From Adiantum capillus-veneris (Eukaryota; Streptophyta; Polypodiopsida; Polypodiales; Pteridaceae), in NCBI GenBank assembly GCA_014529385.2, contig CM043954.1, forward strand, positions 97,056,247 to 97,120,246: DNA of 64,000 nt. Reading direction: 5' to 3'. Below the pieces are notes generated by a model. It saw only the letters and a program-made list of their open reading frames with translations. It was not told where the DNA came from and did not search any database. Below are positions 55,186 through 64,000 of the stretch, one piece after another. Position numbers and translations under genes: made by a program. How positions within the stretch are numbered: position 1 is the first letter of the stretch; the number at the start of each line of letters is the position of its first letter.

Positions 55186-55688
55186 GGACCCCTTGCTTCA
55201 CAAATTGACAGACTCGGAGCCTTGATACTCTCTCTCTCATCTAGAGAGAACACTACACAGAAATCACTAGAGATTAAGCTCTAGTTGATTAACCTAAACG
55301 GTAATTAGTCTAATCCTTCTTAATTAGCAAGGCTAGATTAATCTTTTTTGTTAATAAATTAAAGATTAGGCCTATGTATACTCATAAATCCTCTCTTAAT
55401 TAAATATTCTCTATTTATTGTTGTAATTAATCTTGGAAATATTAAGCTAATTAATTATCCTATCATATTAGGGCTGAATATAGCCAAATTAACCACAAAT
55501 TAATGAGAAATTTAGTAATTAAGCTTAGATTAAGTTGAGGTAATTATTAGATCTGTATTGGACAGTCATTAAGCTAGAAAAATTATCTCATAATTTTTTG
55601 AGTAATTTTTATAATTAATTGGGCTGAATTAGATTGCTTTTTAGAGAAAATTAAAGGGGAAACTAATCAAACTGATTTCAAATATTAG

Positions 55689-56750
55689 GATAATTAGGAG
55701 AAACTCAACTAATTAATTTAGCTAATTACTTTAGCAAAAATACCCTATTTTATAGACAATTTAAATAGAGAAAATTAGCAAATAGATTCCAATTGAATTG
55801 ATTTATTTATCAGAGGTTAATTAGATATTAGGAAACCCGTGATAATTAGGACAAGCTCAATGAGTAATCTACCTAATTACTTTAGAAGAAATACTCTATT
55901 TTAGGACACATTAAATAGGGAAAATTAGCAAATAGATTCAAATTGAATTGATCTATTTATCAGAGGTTAATTAGATGTTAGGAAATCCATGATAATTAGG
56001 ACAAGTTCAAATGATTAATGTATCTAATTTCTTTAGTAAAAATACTCTGCTTTTAGGCAAAATTAAATATGGGAAATTAGCAAATAGATTCAAATTGAAT
56101 TGAGATATTTATTAGAGGTTGATTAGATGTTTAAAAACCCATGATAATTAGGACAAGCTCAAATGTATAATGTACCTAATTACTTTAGCAAAAATACTCT
56201 ATTTTTAGGAAAAATTCAATAGGGGAAATTAGCAAATAGATTCAAATTGAATTAAGCTATTTATTAGAAGTTAATTAGATATTAGGAAACCCGTGATAGT
56301 TAGAACAAGCTCAAATGAGTAATCTATCTAATTACTTTAGCAAAAATACTATGTTTTTAGGACAAATTAAATAGGAGAAATTAGCAAATAGATTCAAATT
56401 GAATTGAAATATTTAGAAGAGGTTATTTAGATGTTAGCAAATCCATGATAATTAGGATAAGCTGAAATAATTAATCTAGTTAATTAATTTAGCAGAAATA
56501 CTCTGTTTTTAGGAAAAATTAAATAAGGAAAATTAGCAAATGGATTCAAATGGAATTGATTTGTTTGTCAAAGGTTAATTACATGTTAGGGAACGTGTAA
56601 TAATTAGGTGAAGCTCAGATAATTAATTTATCTAATTACTTTAGCAGAAAGTAAAATTACATTATTTTTAGGGGAAAATAAAAGGGGGAATATAGTAAAT
56701 CAATCCAAAAACCTTTGATATAAATATGAGAGGTAGAACACAGCTTGGGA
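55689..56750 (+). repeat. 152-bp tandem array in the 5' LTR
   Basis: Units marked by GATAATTAGG(A)-type sequence start at 55689, 55841, 55991, 56143, 56295, 56447 and about 56599 (spacing 150-152 bp). Each unit carries CTAATTACTTTAGCAAAAAT, ACTCTATTTTTAGG and AGCAAATAGATTCAAATTGA, then TTAGAGGTTAATTAGATGTTAGGAAAC-like segments (divergent between units). AT content is very high. No reading frame is conserved. Confidence 0.92.
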
Positions 56751-57333
56751 ATCCATGATAAATATCCCAACCTCAGATAAATAGTTTAGGTATTTATCTT
56801 CAAAAAAAGTAACCAATTTTGCGTATAAAATAGACAAGAGAAATTAGTAAACAAATTTATCTAATTACCAAATAAATACCTGAGGTCCAAAATCACTATT
56901 GAAGGGTGGAAAAATCACCTCAGCATAAATGGATGGTATAATAAATTACTATCAGTAAAACTTTACCTAATTTGGACCGTAAGTATAGGAGGAAAAGGTT
57001 ATTAATCAAATTTATGAAATTTACTAAAGATAGAACATATTCAATTACAATTTAGGAAGAGTAACCCATTAGACGATAGAGATTTATAATTTACTAAGGT
57101 TAAAAAGGAAGATAGACTAAGAGGAAACCTAGTTAAAGAACTTTCCAAATTTAAATGGTAATTATGAGAAATTACTCATAGCATAAAAAAAGTTACAGGA
57201 GGAATATCGCATCAAATTAACTATTAAAGATACCTACTTACTCCAAAAATCCTTATTTTTGGGTAAACAAGGAAAAAAGAGGATTATTCAATTAAACTTC
57301 TAATGGATTAAGTCTTTTTATAAGGCTGCCGGC

Positions 57334-57500
57334 ATGGCCCTAAAGAAAACCAAGGGAAATCCTCTTACTGAGGAAGAGGATGTTAGCAACAAGCGAAAGA
57401 AAGCCACAAATGACCATGAGGCTGGGCCTAGCCATAGGCCAACAGAGAAGACTCTACGGGCACCGCCCCACAACACATGGACGAGCAGTCCCAGGTAGAT
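57334..57500 (+). CDS. Short methionine-initiated frame inside the LTR
   Basis: ATG at 57334 opens a 54-codon frame (MALKKTKGNPLTEEEDVSNK, then RKKATNDHEAGPSHRPTEK). It is basic and hydrophilic, like the N-terminus of many gypsy gag proteins. It ends CAG|GTAGAT at 57494/57495, a good plant 5' splice donor; read through, it meets TAG at 57498-57500. The 3' LTR copy starts at 63882 (MAPKRTRGNPLPEEEDVS) but shifts frame after about 20 codons. No stop or insertion occurs between the ATG and the donor. Whether it is translated or spliced to the interior is inference. Confidence 0.4.
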
Positions 57501-57889
57501 TTCTATTTTGGTCACTTAAAATCTTTTAAAGTTCATTTTTAAGTTAGCATTGCATACGTAAAGTTAGGAAGGATAAATTGGCTGAAAACCGAAGGTAACT
57601 TCCAACGTGCATTTGTTTATAATATAGGAAAGAATTGTTTGAGTTAAAACTGGTTGAAATAGGAAAGATATGATTGATCATCCTTAAAACAGCTTGTCTC
57701 AAGACACTTCCTACTCCTTAGTATAAATTGATGATAATGATGGGCTTTCTAGCCACGGATAAGTCGGTTACCCCCATGAACGTTGAGTTTCTACTCCTTG
57801 TCATGTCTTGATGTTTCTACATAAGTTAGGATACCATTTTTTTTTTAATCCTAGGGGAGCCGCCCGATTGTATGGGCACCCGAAACCTG

Positions 57890-57921
57890 GGGGGGGGAAG
57901 GGGGGGGGGGGGGGGGGGGGT
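57890..57921. repeat. Poly(G) tract
   Basis: Nine or so G, AA, then about 21 consecutive G. Near it on the left is a T run (57838-57849), so a small A-tailed insertion on the minus strand is possible. Confidence 0.85.
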
Positions 57922-58605
57922 TTATTTACTCCGGATTTGAATAAGGAATGGGTGACATTTTTCACCCTTAGGTAGTCTTGAGACAAGAAGAGTACTGGTC
58001 ATGGCTATTATGTACAATGTTTTGATTGACACTACCCTGTATTAAGTTAAAGATGTCTATTTTCTAAAAGAATGCTTTCAATGCTGTCTTCAAGGAATTA
58101 CTGTGATGAAACGTTAAAAGAAACCATTATTTTAAGTGTTAAAACAATGTGATAATAAGATAAATGAATCTTGTGTGAGTGCGGGGTGGTAAATGGGGAT
58201 TGACTAAGGTTGTCAATCATGGACGGGTGGACCTGATTAGTCAGGTAACTATCCATCCCTGCGCGCTAAAACATTTAGAAAACATCTCTCACTTGGAAGA
58301 GGAGTCCATCAACGGCTGTGCCCTCACATCTGTTAGGGGGAAAAAAGTGTTGGTTGAGGATACCTTAGCCCAATTGTGGCAGTTATAGGGCCGAAATAGT
58401 TTTTTGGATTTTTAATACGTTGTCCCGTTTTCGCTGCGAGACTGGACTAGGTCTTCTTCTAAGGCTATAGATCCAAGCCATTGTCAATGGTAAAGGTCTA
58501 TTCCTTGGATTTTTCTTGTTTAGAGACTCTGATTTTTATCAGACCTAAAGACGTGTCAAGGATCCTATCCCGATCTTGGTATTGGCGGGTTGGGGACCTT
58601 ACAAG

Positions 58606-58618
58606 TGGTATCAGAGCC
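58606..58618 (+). other. Primer binding site (tRNA-iMet type)
   Basis: TGGTATCAGAGCC, two bases after the LTR end at 58603. It defines the start of the internal region. Confidence 0.88.
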
Positions 58619-58754
58619 TGTGTTAATTAAAGTCTTGGAACTAGGGAAAAGTTTAAGGAGTTAGGTTGAAATAAGTGATCTTTGACTAATTCAATTAAAA
58701 ACGTATCTAATTGAAAAGAGGGAGTGGAAGGAAGAGAGAGATTTATCCCTATCC

Positions 58755-59160
58755 TTGCAGGAAAATTTTCATCAGGCCTACTTCAAATTCCTGGATTTCA
58801 ACATTAGATTTATGAGGGCTTGCCTATCCCGAGACTATTCAATGCGAAAAAGCGTGATGAAATGGATGGATAATAGATTTTCTCCTTCCACTTGGAGAAT
58901 CAAGTGGTCAGGATCTGGTGGAATTTTCTTCATTGATGCGGGAGAATTAGAACGTTTAGAAGTAAATATGAAGAAACTCAAATGGGCCAAAGATCTTCAA
59001 GTGATTGAAGTATAATTTTTCGTTGGGATGGAAAATTAGAAGGTTTAGAACTAAATATGAAGAAACTCAAATGGGCCGAAGATCTTCAAGTGATTGAAGT
59101 ATACTTTTTTGTTGGGATGGAGAATTAAGAAGAAACCCTTGTAATAGATGATGTCCAAGT
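58755..59160 (+). pseudogene. Interior 5' coding block with 89-bp tandem duplication
   Basis: The stretch after CCTTGCAG (58753-58760) reads YFKFLDFNIRFMRACLSRDY, MKWMDNRFSPSTWRIKWSGS, ELERLEVNMKKLKWAKDLQV and stops at TAA near 59013. The block AAATATGAAGAAACTCAAAT recurs 89 bp later (58964 and 59053), so the C-terminal peptide is duplicated. After a further TAA the frame resumes with EETLVIDDVQVSQNQWVFVT. The TATCCCTATCCTTGCAG before it is a convincing 3' splice acceptor. The family is not recognised; it is probably the N-terminal part of the element's gag region. Confidence 0.45.
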
Positions 59161-59519
59161 ATCGCAAAATCAGTGGGTGTTTGTCACGTGTCCAAAGTAA
59201 TCTACCCAGGTAGAATTAGGCCCATAGGTGTAGGCCCTAGTTTTAATGGACCAAAAGATGTTGTATATTTTGATCCTATATCTGATCCACCCAAAGTCCA
59301 CAAGATTCTAGTATAGGGTTGTCGTCACCCTTGTACATAGTAGGACCTTCATGGATTGTATTAACTCTTGTACATACTATGGTTCTCATGGGTATGCTAT
59401 AAGCAGTTTTGTTTATGGTTTGGTAATTGTCTTCATCCTGTGTGCAAAAGTTTGAGTATGAGATAAGTTAAGAGCATAAGTAAGAGAGATTTCATCTGGT
59501 AATAAATTCCACTAATTCA

Positions 59520-60391
59520 ATTTCAGGGAAATACTCGCGTAAATAGCCTTTACACTGTTGGTCAAGAGAAAATTTTTTTACTAAAGCAAGTTCAACTCTC
59601 TACTTTCAAGGGAGAGGGACCCAATTGAGCGAGATGCGAAGCATGGTTAATGCTATGGATGACTGTTTCAAAGTTGTAGGAACTGCTCTAGAAAACCAAA
59701 CAATGTTTGGTATGTTCCGTCTCAGCGGAGATGCCAAACTTTGTGGAAGCAACACTGCAGAGATAATCCCATGAGTAGTCCATCTTGGGAGAAAATGAAG
59801 TAGGCAATCAAAGAACGTTATCTCCCTCCTGCACATGAGGCTATCAAAATGAACGAGTTCTTTGGTCTACGCCAGCTAGGACTTTCATTAGAGGAGTACT
59901 ACACCAAGTTTGTGTCTTTACGATGCTATGCTCCCCAGATGACCATGGAGCAACAAATTGCCCGTTTCTGTCAAGGCCTCAACAAACCCCTGAGTACACG
60001 TCTCAAAGCCATGAGGCCTACATCAATACAGGATGCCCTTCTCAGGGCTAAGCCTCTTGTAGCCGAAGGAACTAACTCTATAAGGAACTATAATGGTTTC
60101 AATAACTTTACGGGACGAGCCAAGGGAACTTTCAACCAAGGATACCAACGACGTGGACTAGTTTCAGTAGTAAACCTGGAGCAGACCTTCCCAAACGTTA
60201 GGTGCTATGGATGCAATCAAATGGGGCACTATAGAAATAACTGTCCTGAAGAGCAAAACCCTCAAACTACTGCTAGAGCCATTCCTCAAAATCAAGGAGA
60301 TAATGTACGAGGAGGTAGAAATGGAGGACGAGGAAGAGGAAGAGCAAGAGGAGCCAGATCTTATGCAATCATAGGAGAACCAACCTTATGA
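59520..60391 (+). pseudogene. Gypsy gag with CCHC zinc knuckle
   Basis: The open stretch 59849-60391 is Retrotrans_gag-like: MNEFFGLRQLGLSLEEYYTK, FVSLRCYAPQMTMEQQIARF and LLRAKPLVAE, then the knuckle CYGCNQMGHYRNNC (60203-60244) and an Arg/Gly-rich tail (GGRNGGRGRGRARGA). The same frame extends upstream through a TAG at 59801-59803 (probably Gln originally) to SSPSWEKMK. A further frameshift near 59745 separates it from MFGMFRLSGDAK, the usual start of the gag core. It is too broken to make a full protein. Confidence 0.88.
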
Positions 60392-61146
60392 ATAAGAAAG
60401 ATAAAAGAGCCACTTGCTTGGCCATAGTTAGCAATCTTAGAGCTTTGTAAACCACTATAAACCAATAATGTAAAAACTTGAGTTACTTATATATTGTAAT
60501 GGTATACATGACTTTCTTCTCCAAAAATTACTTAATGAATCTAAAGTTAAGTTAGTATTCAATCAAGAAATTAAGGGTAGATCTAGCAAATGATAAAGAG
60601 GTTCTCCTTAAGAAGGAAAAATTCAAATCTTAGAAATGGTAGTTATCAAGAAACCAACTCACATTCTTGTGCACACGATAACCTCCCTGGGAAAATGACC
60701 CATATATAACAATATTAAGGTACGAGACTAATAGGAAGCCGGAAAGAACTCTTGGTATGATACGTCTTCATACCCTTTTACATATTGTTGTTCAACCAGG
60801 TAGAGCACAGAGGAGGTACCTCTGGTGCAATGGTGGAAGCTTGTGCCGAACGCAGATTGCTCAGAATGGCAAGAACATGCCGAGCGCGTTCAGATTGGCA
60901 AAGTTGAAATACATGATACTTGTCGAACACTGATTTCTCTGAATGGCCAGTTAGACCGAGCGCGTTCATGTTGACAAGGTAGATATATGGATCTTTTATG
61001 GAATTGATTCAACCTAGTTTTTGAGATGATATAAATGGATTGTAAAGGTTTTTAGGATGGGCTCAACACGAAGAGTTTCTTGAGAAAAATTGACTAACAA
61101 GCAACTCCAACCAGAAACTAGAAAGAACTCTTAGAGTAATCAGTAA
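60392..61146. other. Element interior without recognisable pol
   Basis: Where protease, RT, RNase H and integrase would be expected there are only about 750 bp of non-coding sequence. It includes two related phrases (CGAGCGCGTTCAGATTGGCAA at about 60874 and CGAGCGCGTTCATGTTGACAA near 60957), suggesting a small tandem duplication. Confidence 0.65.
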
Positions 61147-61239
61147 CATTTGGTAAAGTGGAAAGGTTATCCTTTCGAAGATGCCACTTGGGAGGATGAA
61201 TTTCTCTTCTCAAAGATTTTCCAATTTCGGTTGAGATGA
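61147..61239 (+). pseudogene. Chromodomain remnant (integrase C-terminus)
   Basis: Reads HLVKWKGYPFEDATWEDEFL, then FSKIFQFR and a TGA at 61237-61239. It matches the second half of the chromodomain at the end of chromovirus integrases (Y-L-V-K-W-K-G-Y-x..A-T-W-E-x-E). Chromodomains guide integration to modified histones. It sits immediately before the polypurine tract and 3' LTR, as expected for the last codons of pol. The N-terminal part of the domain is not in frame. Confidence 0.75.
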
Positions 61240-61269
61240 GGGAATCTCAAATTCTTAAATTGGGGTGAT

Positions 61270-64000
61270 TGTAAGGTTTCCAGTTTCTGAAACCTTAAAG
61301 ATTGTATAAGGCTTAATCAAACTGATATAATTATTGAAAAAGCAATGTAGAATTGCCCGAATATGGCAGATATTGGTATTTTTGGAATCTTAAGCACAGC
61401 AAACCCCGGGCTAGAAATTTACAGATTTAAATTCGGACAAAAACTGACCCTGCTAGTCCTTTCGAAAGATTCAATGTAAATTAAATTATTAATAAAAATT
61501 GAAGGGTTGCAGTAATAATTAAAGCATAGACTTTATTAAAGGCCTCCTAGATATTTACAAGATATTTACCAATTAAGCAAAAATAGATCAAAATATAGCA
61601 GAATTGACATTTTAAAAGCTGGCAGGTAATGGGAGGGTCATCACTGACCTGCTAGGGACTCATTTAGTAGCAAGGGGTGCCATTTGGAGTAGGAGGGCTG
61701 CTTGAGATGCAAGCAACTGCTTTTTCCACGCTGTGAAGAGATTGTGAGTGCCAGAAAACTATAAATAGGACCCCTTGCTTCACAAATTGACAGACTCGGA
61801 GCCTTGATACTCTCTCTCTCATCTAGAGAGAACACTACACAGAAATCACTAGAGATTAAGCTCTAGTTGATTAACCTAAACGGTAATTAGTCTAATCCTT
61901 CTTAATTAGCAAGGCTAGATTAATATTTTTTGTTAATAAATTAAAGATTAGGCCTATGTATACTCATAAATCCTCTCTTAATTAAATATTCTCTGCTAAT
62001 TGTTGTAATTAAGCTTGGAAATGTTAAGCTAATTAATTATCCTATCATATTAGGATTGAAATTAGCCAAATTAACCAATAATTAATGAGAAATTTAGTAA
62101 TTAAGCTTAAATTAAGTTGAGGTAATTATGAGAGCTGTATTGGATAGTCATTAAGCTAGGAAAATTATCTCATAATTTTTTGAGTAATTTTTTTAAATTA
62201 ATTAGGCTAAATTAGACTATTTTGTTTAGAGAAAATTTAAAGGAAAACTAATCAAACTGATTGCAAATGTCTTGAGTTATTTATCAGTGGTTAATTAGAT
62301 GTTAGGAAACCCATGATAATTAGGACAAGCTCAAATAATTAATTTAGATAATTACTTTAGCAGAAATACCCTATTTTTTGGACAATTTAAATAGGGAAAA
62401 TTAGAAAATATATGTAAATTGAATTGAGTTATTTATTAGAGGTTAATTATATATTAGGAAACCCGTGATAATTAGTAAAAGCTCAAATGAGTAATCTACC
62501 TAATTACTTTAGTAGAAATACTCTAATTTAGGACGAATTAAATAGGAAAAATTAGCAAATATATTTAAATTAAATTGAGATATTTGTCAGAGGTGAACTA
62601 GATGTTAAAAAACATAGGATAATTAGGAAAAGCTCAAATGATTAATCTATCTAATTACTTTAGTAGAAATACTCTATTTTTAGGAAAAATTAAATAGGGG
62701 AAATTCGCAAATGGATTCAAACTGAATTGAGTAGTTTATGAGAGGTTAATTACATGTTAGGAAACCTGTGATAATTAAGTGAAGCTCATTTAAATAATTT
62801 ATCTAATTACTTTAGAAGAAATACTCTATTTTTAGGAACAATTAAATACGGGAAATCAAGAAATGGATTCAAATTAATTTGGGTTATTTATCAAAGGTTA
62901 TTTACATGTTAAGAAAGCTGTGATAATTATGGGAAGATCAAATAATTAATTTACCTAATTACTTTAGCATAAATACTCTGTTTTTAGGATAAATTAAATA
63001 GGGAAAATTAGTAAATGGATTCAAATGGACTTGAATCATTTAGCAGAGGTTGATTATATGTTAGGGAACCCATGATAGTTATGGGAAGCTCAGATAATTA
63101 AGTTATCGTATTACTTTAGCCAAATTACTCTAGTTATCAAATTGATTCAAAATGTCTTGAGTTATTTATCAGCGGTTAATTTTATGTTAAAGAAACCGAG
63201 ATAATTATGTTATCCTCAGATAATTAGTTTACCTAATTATCCCAGTAAAATTATATTATTTTTAGGGAAACATAAAAGGGGAATATAGTACATTAATCCA
63301 AAAACCTTTGAAATAAATATCAGAGGTAGAACACACCTTTGGAAATCCATGATAAATACCCCAACCTCAGATAAATAGTTTAGGTATTTATCTTCAAAAA
63401 AAGTAATCGAATTTGCGTATAAAATAGACAAGGGAAATTAGTAAACGAATTTATCTAACTACCAAATAAATACCTGAGGTCCAAATTACCTCAGCATAAA
63501 ATGGATGGTATGATAAATTACTATCAGTAAAATTTTACCTAATTTAGACCATAAGTATAGGAGAAAAAGGTTATTAATCAAATTTATGAAAATTGCTAAA
63601 GATAGAACATATTCAATTACAATTTAGGAAGAGTAACCCATTAGCCGATAGAGATTTATAATTTACTAAAGCTAAAAAGGAAGATAGACTAAGAGGAAAC
63701 CTAGTTAAAGGACTTTCCAAATTTAAATTACTCATAGCATAAAAAAAGTTACAGGAGGAATATCTTCAACTATTAAAAATACCCATTTACTCCAAAAATC
63801 CTTAGTTTTGGGTAAACAAGGAAAAAAGAAGATTATTCAATCAAACTTCTAATGGATTAAGTCTTTTTATAAGGCTGCTGACATGGCCCCAAAGAGAACC
63901 AGGGGAAATCCTCTTCCTGAGGAAGAGGATGTTAGCAAAGTGAAACAAAGCCACAAATGACCATGAGGCTGGGCCTAGCCATAGGCCAACAAAGGAGAGT
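61270..64000 (+). repeat. 3' LTR (partial, truncated by window end)
   Basis: Begins TGTAAGGTTTCCAG. It carries about 138 bp (about 61340-61477) not found in the 5' LTR, then follows it closely, including the TATA box and a 195-bp stretch identical to 55059-55253. It has its own 152-bp array and reaches the LTR-internal ATG (63882) before the window ends. By comparison with the 5' LTR about 1.1-1.2 kb remain outside. Confidence 0.9.
62315..63320 (+). repeat. 152-bp tandem array in the 3' LTR
   Basis: Unit markers (GATAATTA-type) at 62315, 62467, 62618, 62770, 62922, 63074 and 63200, i.e. spacing 152, 151, 152, 152, 152 and 126 bp. Unit sequences correspond to those of the 5' LTR array, but the individual units have diverged. 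Confidence 0.9.

Larger units (their letters stand above)
54829..58603 (+). repeat. 5' LTR, 3775 bp
   Basis: Runs from TGTAAGG to ACCTTACA, so it keeps TG...CA ends. It contains a TATA box (55178-55185), an identical 195-bp stretch shared with the 3' LTR (55059-55253), about seven 152-bp tandem units (55689-56750), a short methionine-initiated frame (57334-57500) and a poly(G) run (57890-57921). Compared with the 3' LTR it lacks about 138 bp near its start. Several kilobases is unusually long for a plant LTR. Confidence 0.85.
54829..64000 (+). mobile_element. Long-LTR gypsy-type (chromovirus-derived) element, pol-less, right end off window
   Basis: Two long direct repeats start TGTAAGGTTTCCAGTTTCTG at 54829 and 61270. 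The first is followed by a methionine-tRNA primer binding site (58606-58618); the second is preceded by a purine-rich AAATTGGGGTGA (61257-61268). These fix the plus orientation and an internal region of only 2666 bp. The interior holds a gag remnant with zinc knuckle and, just before the 3' LTR, a chromodomain-like fragment, but no protease, RT, RNase H or integrase core. It is best explained as a non-autonomous deletion derivative of a chromovirus. The 5' LTR is 3775 bp; the 3' LTR is cut by the window end. Confidence 0.88.

Noticed and set aside
57838-57900. Small A-tailed insertion (SINE-like) on the minus strand in the 5' LTR
   Set aside because: The T run and adjoining GC-rich block are suggestive, but no family is recognised and the matching part of the 3' LTR is outside the window, so insertion cannot be tested.
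55059-61835. Two identical 64-residue minus frames (55059-55253 and 61641-61835)
   Set aside because: They are the same spot of the two LTRs, antisense to the TATA and leader region. Identity reflects LTR duplication, not protein conservation.

Overview
The window is nuclear DNA of a land plant. It is made almost entirely of decayed transposable elements, simple repeats and pseudogenes, and no intact protein-coding host gene was found. The evidence for a plant is the mix of Ty1/copia, Ty3/gypsy (chromovirus), L1-type LINE and Helitron sequences together with a long run of PLS-type pentatricopeptide (PPR) pseudogene repeats. The wording of the PPR repeats (DMYAKCG, VTYACILKACG, GKQIHDE), the very dense (GA)n/(CT)n tracts and the large repeat-rich landscape suggest a fern such as Adiantum or Ceratopteris. 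That assignment is inference from memory of such sequences, not a database result.

Layout, left to right. 1-1.6 kb: minus-strand Helitron-like 5' end with GA tracts. 1.6-7.5 kb: mostly unrecognised sequence, with one decayed minus-strand coding stretch (5.6-7.0 kb). 7.5-9.6 kb: minus-strand Ty3/gypsy pol remnant (RT, RNase H, integrase). 9.65-11.64 kb: an L1-type LINE whose 5' half is inverted against its 3' half. 13.5-14.0 kb: a LINE 3' end. 15.46-15.54 kb: an 80-nt near-perfect hairpin. 16.6-19.0 kb: several tandem repeat families. 20.1-29.04 kb: a plus-strand Helitron with decayed Rep (HUH) and PIF1-like helicase, unidentified exon-like cargo, a coiled-coil reading frame, and a recognisable Helitron 3' terminus. 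30-31.5 kb: large GA/CT microsatellites. 31.9-36.4 kb: PPR pseudogene array. 37.5-39.4 kb: 5'-truncated LINE with an internal 373-bp tandem duplication. 41.3-46.4 kb: degenerate Ty1/copia element. 46.7-49.5 kb: short tandem repeats and a 608-bp palindrome. 50.2-54.2 kb: nearly full-length minus-strand LINE ORF2. 54.8 kb to the end: a gypsy-type LTR element with exceptionally long LTRs (3.8 kb) carrying 152-bp tandem repeats, a gag remnant and a chromodomain remnant but no pol; its 3' LTR runs off the window.

The most interesting signals are: (1) the long-LTR, pol-less chromovirus derivative with a satellite-like 152-bp array in each LTR and a possible LTR-encoded first exon; (2) a hairpin next to the poly(A) of three diverged LINE copies whose stem is kept by compensatory changes; (3) the 608-bp palindrome and the 80-nt hairpin, both plausible small-RNA sources; (4) the Helitron cargo. 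Almost every reading frame is interrupted, and many of the stops can be explained as C-to-T (or G-to-A) changes, as expected for methylated transposon DNA.
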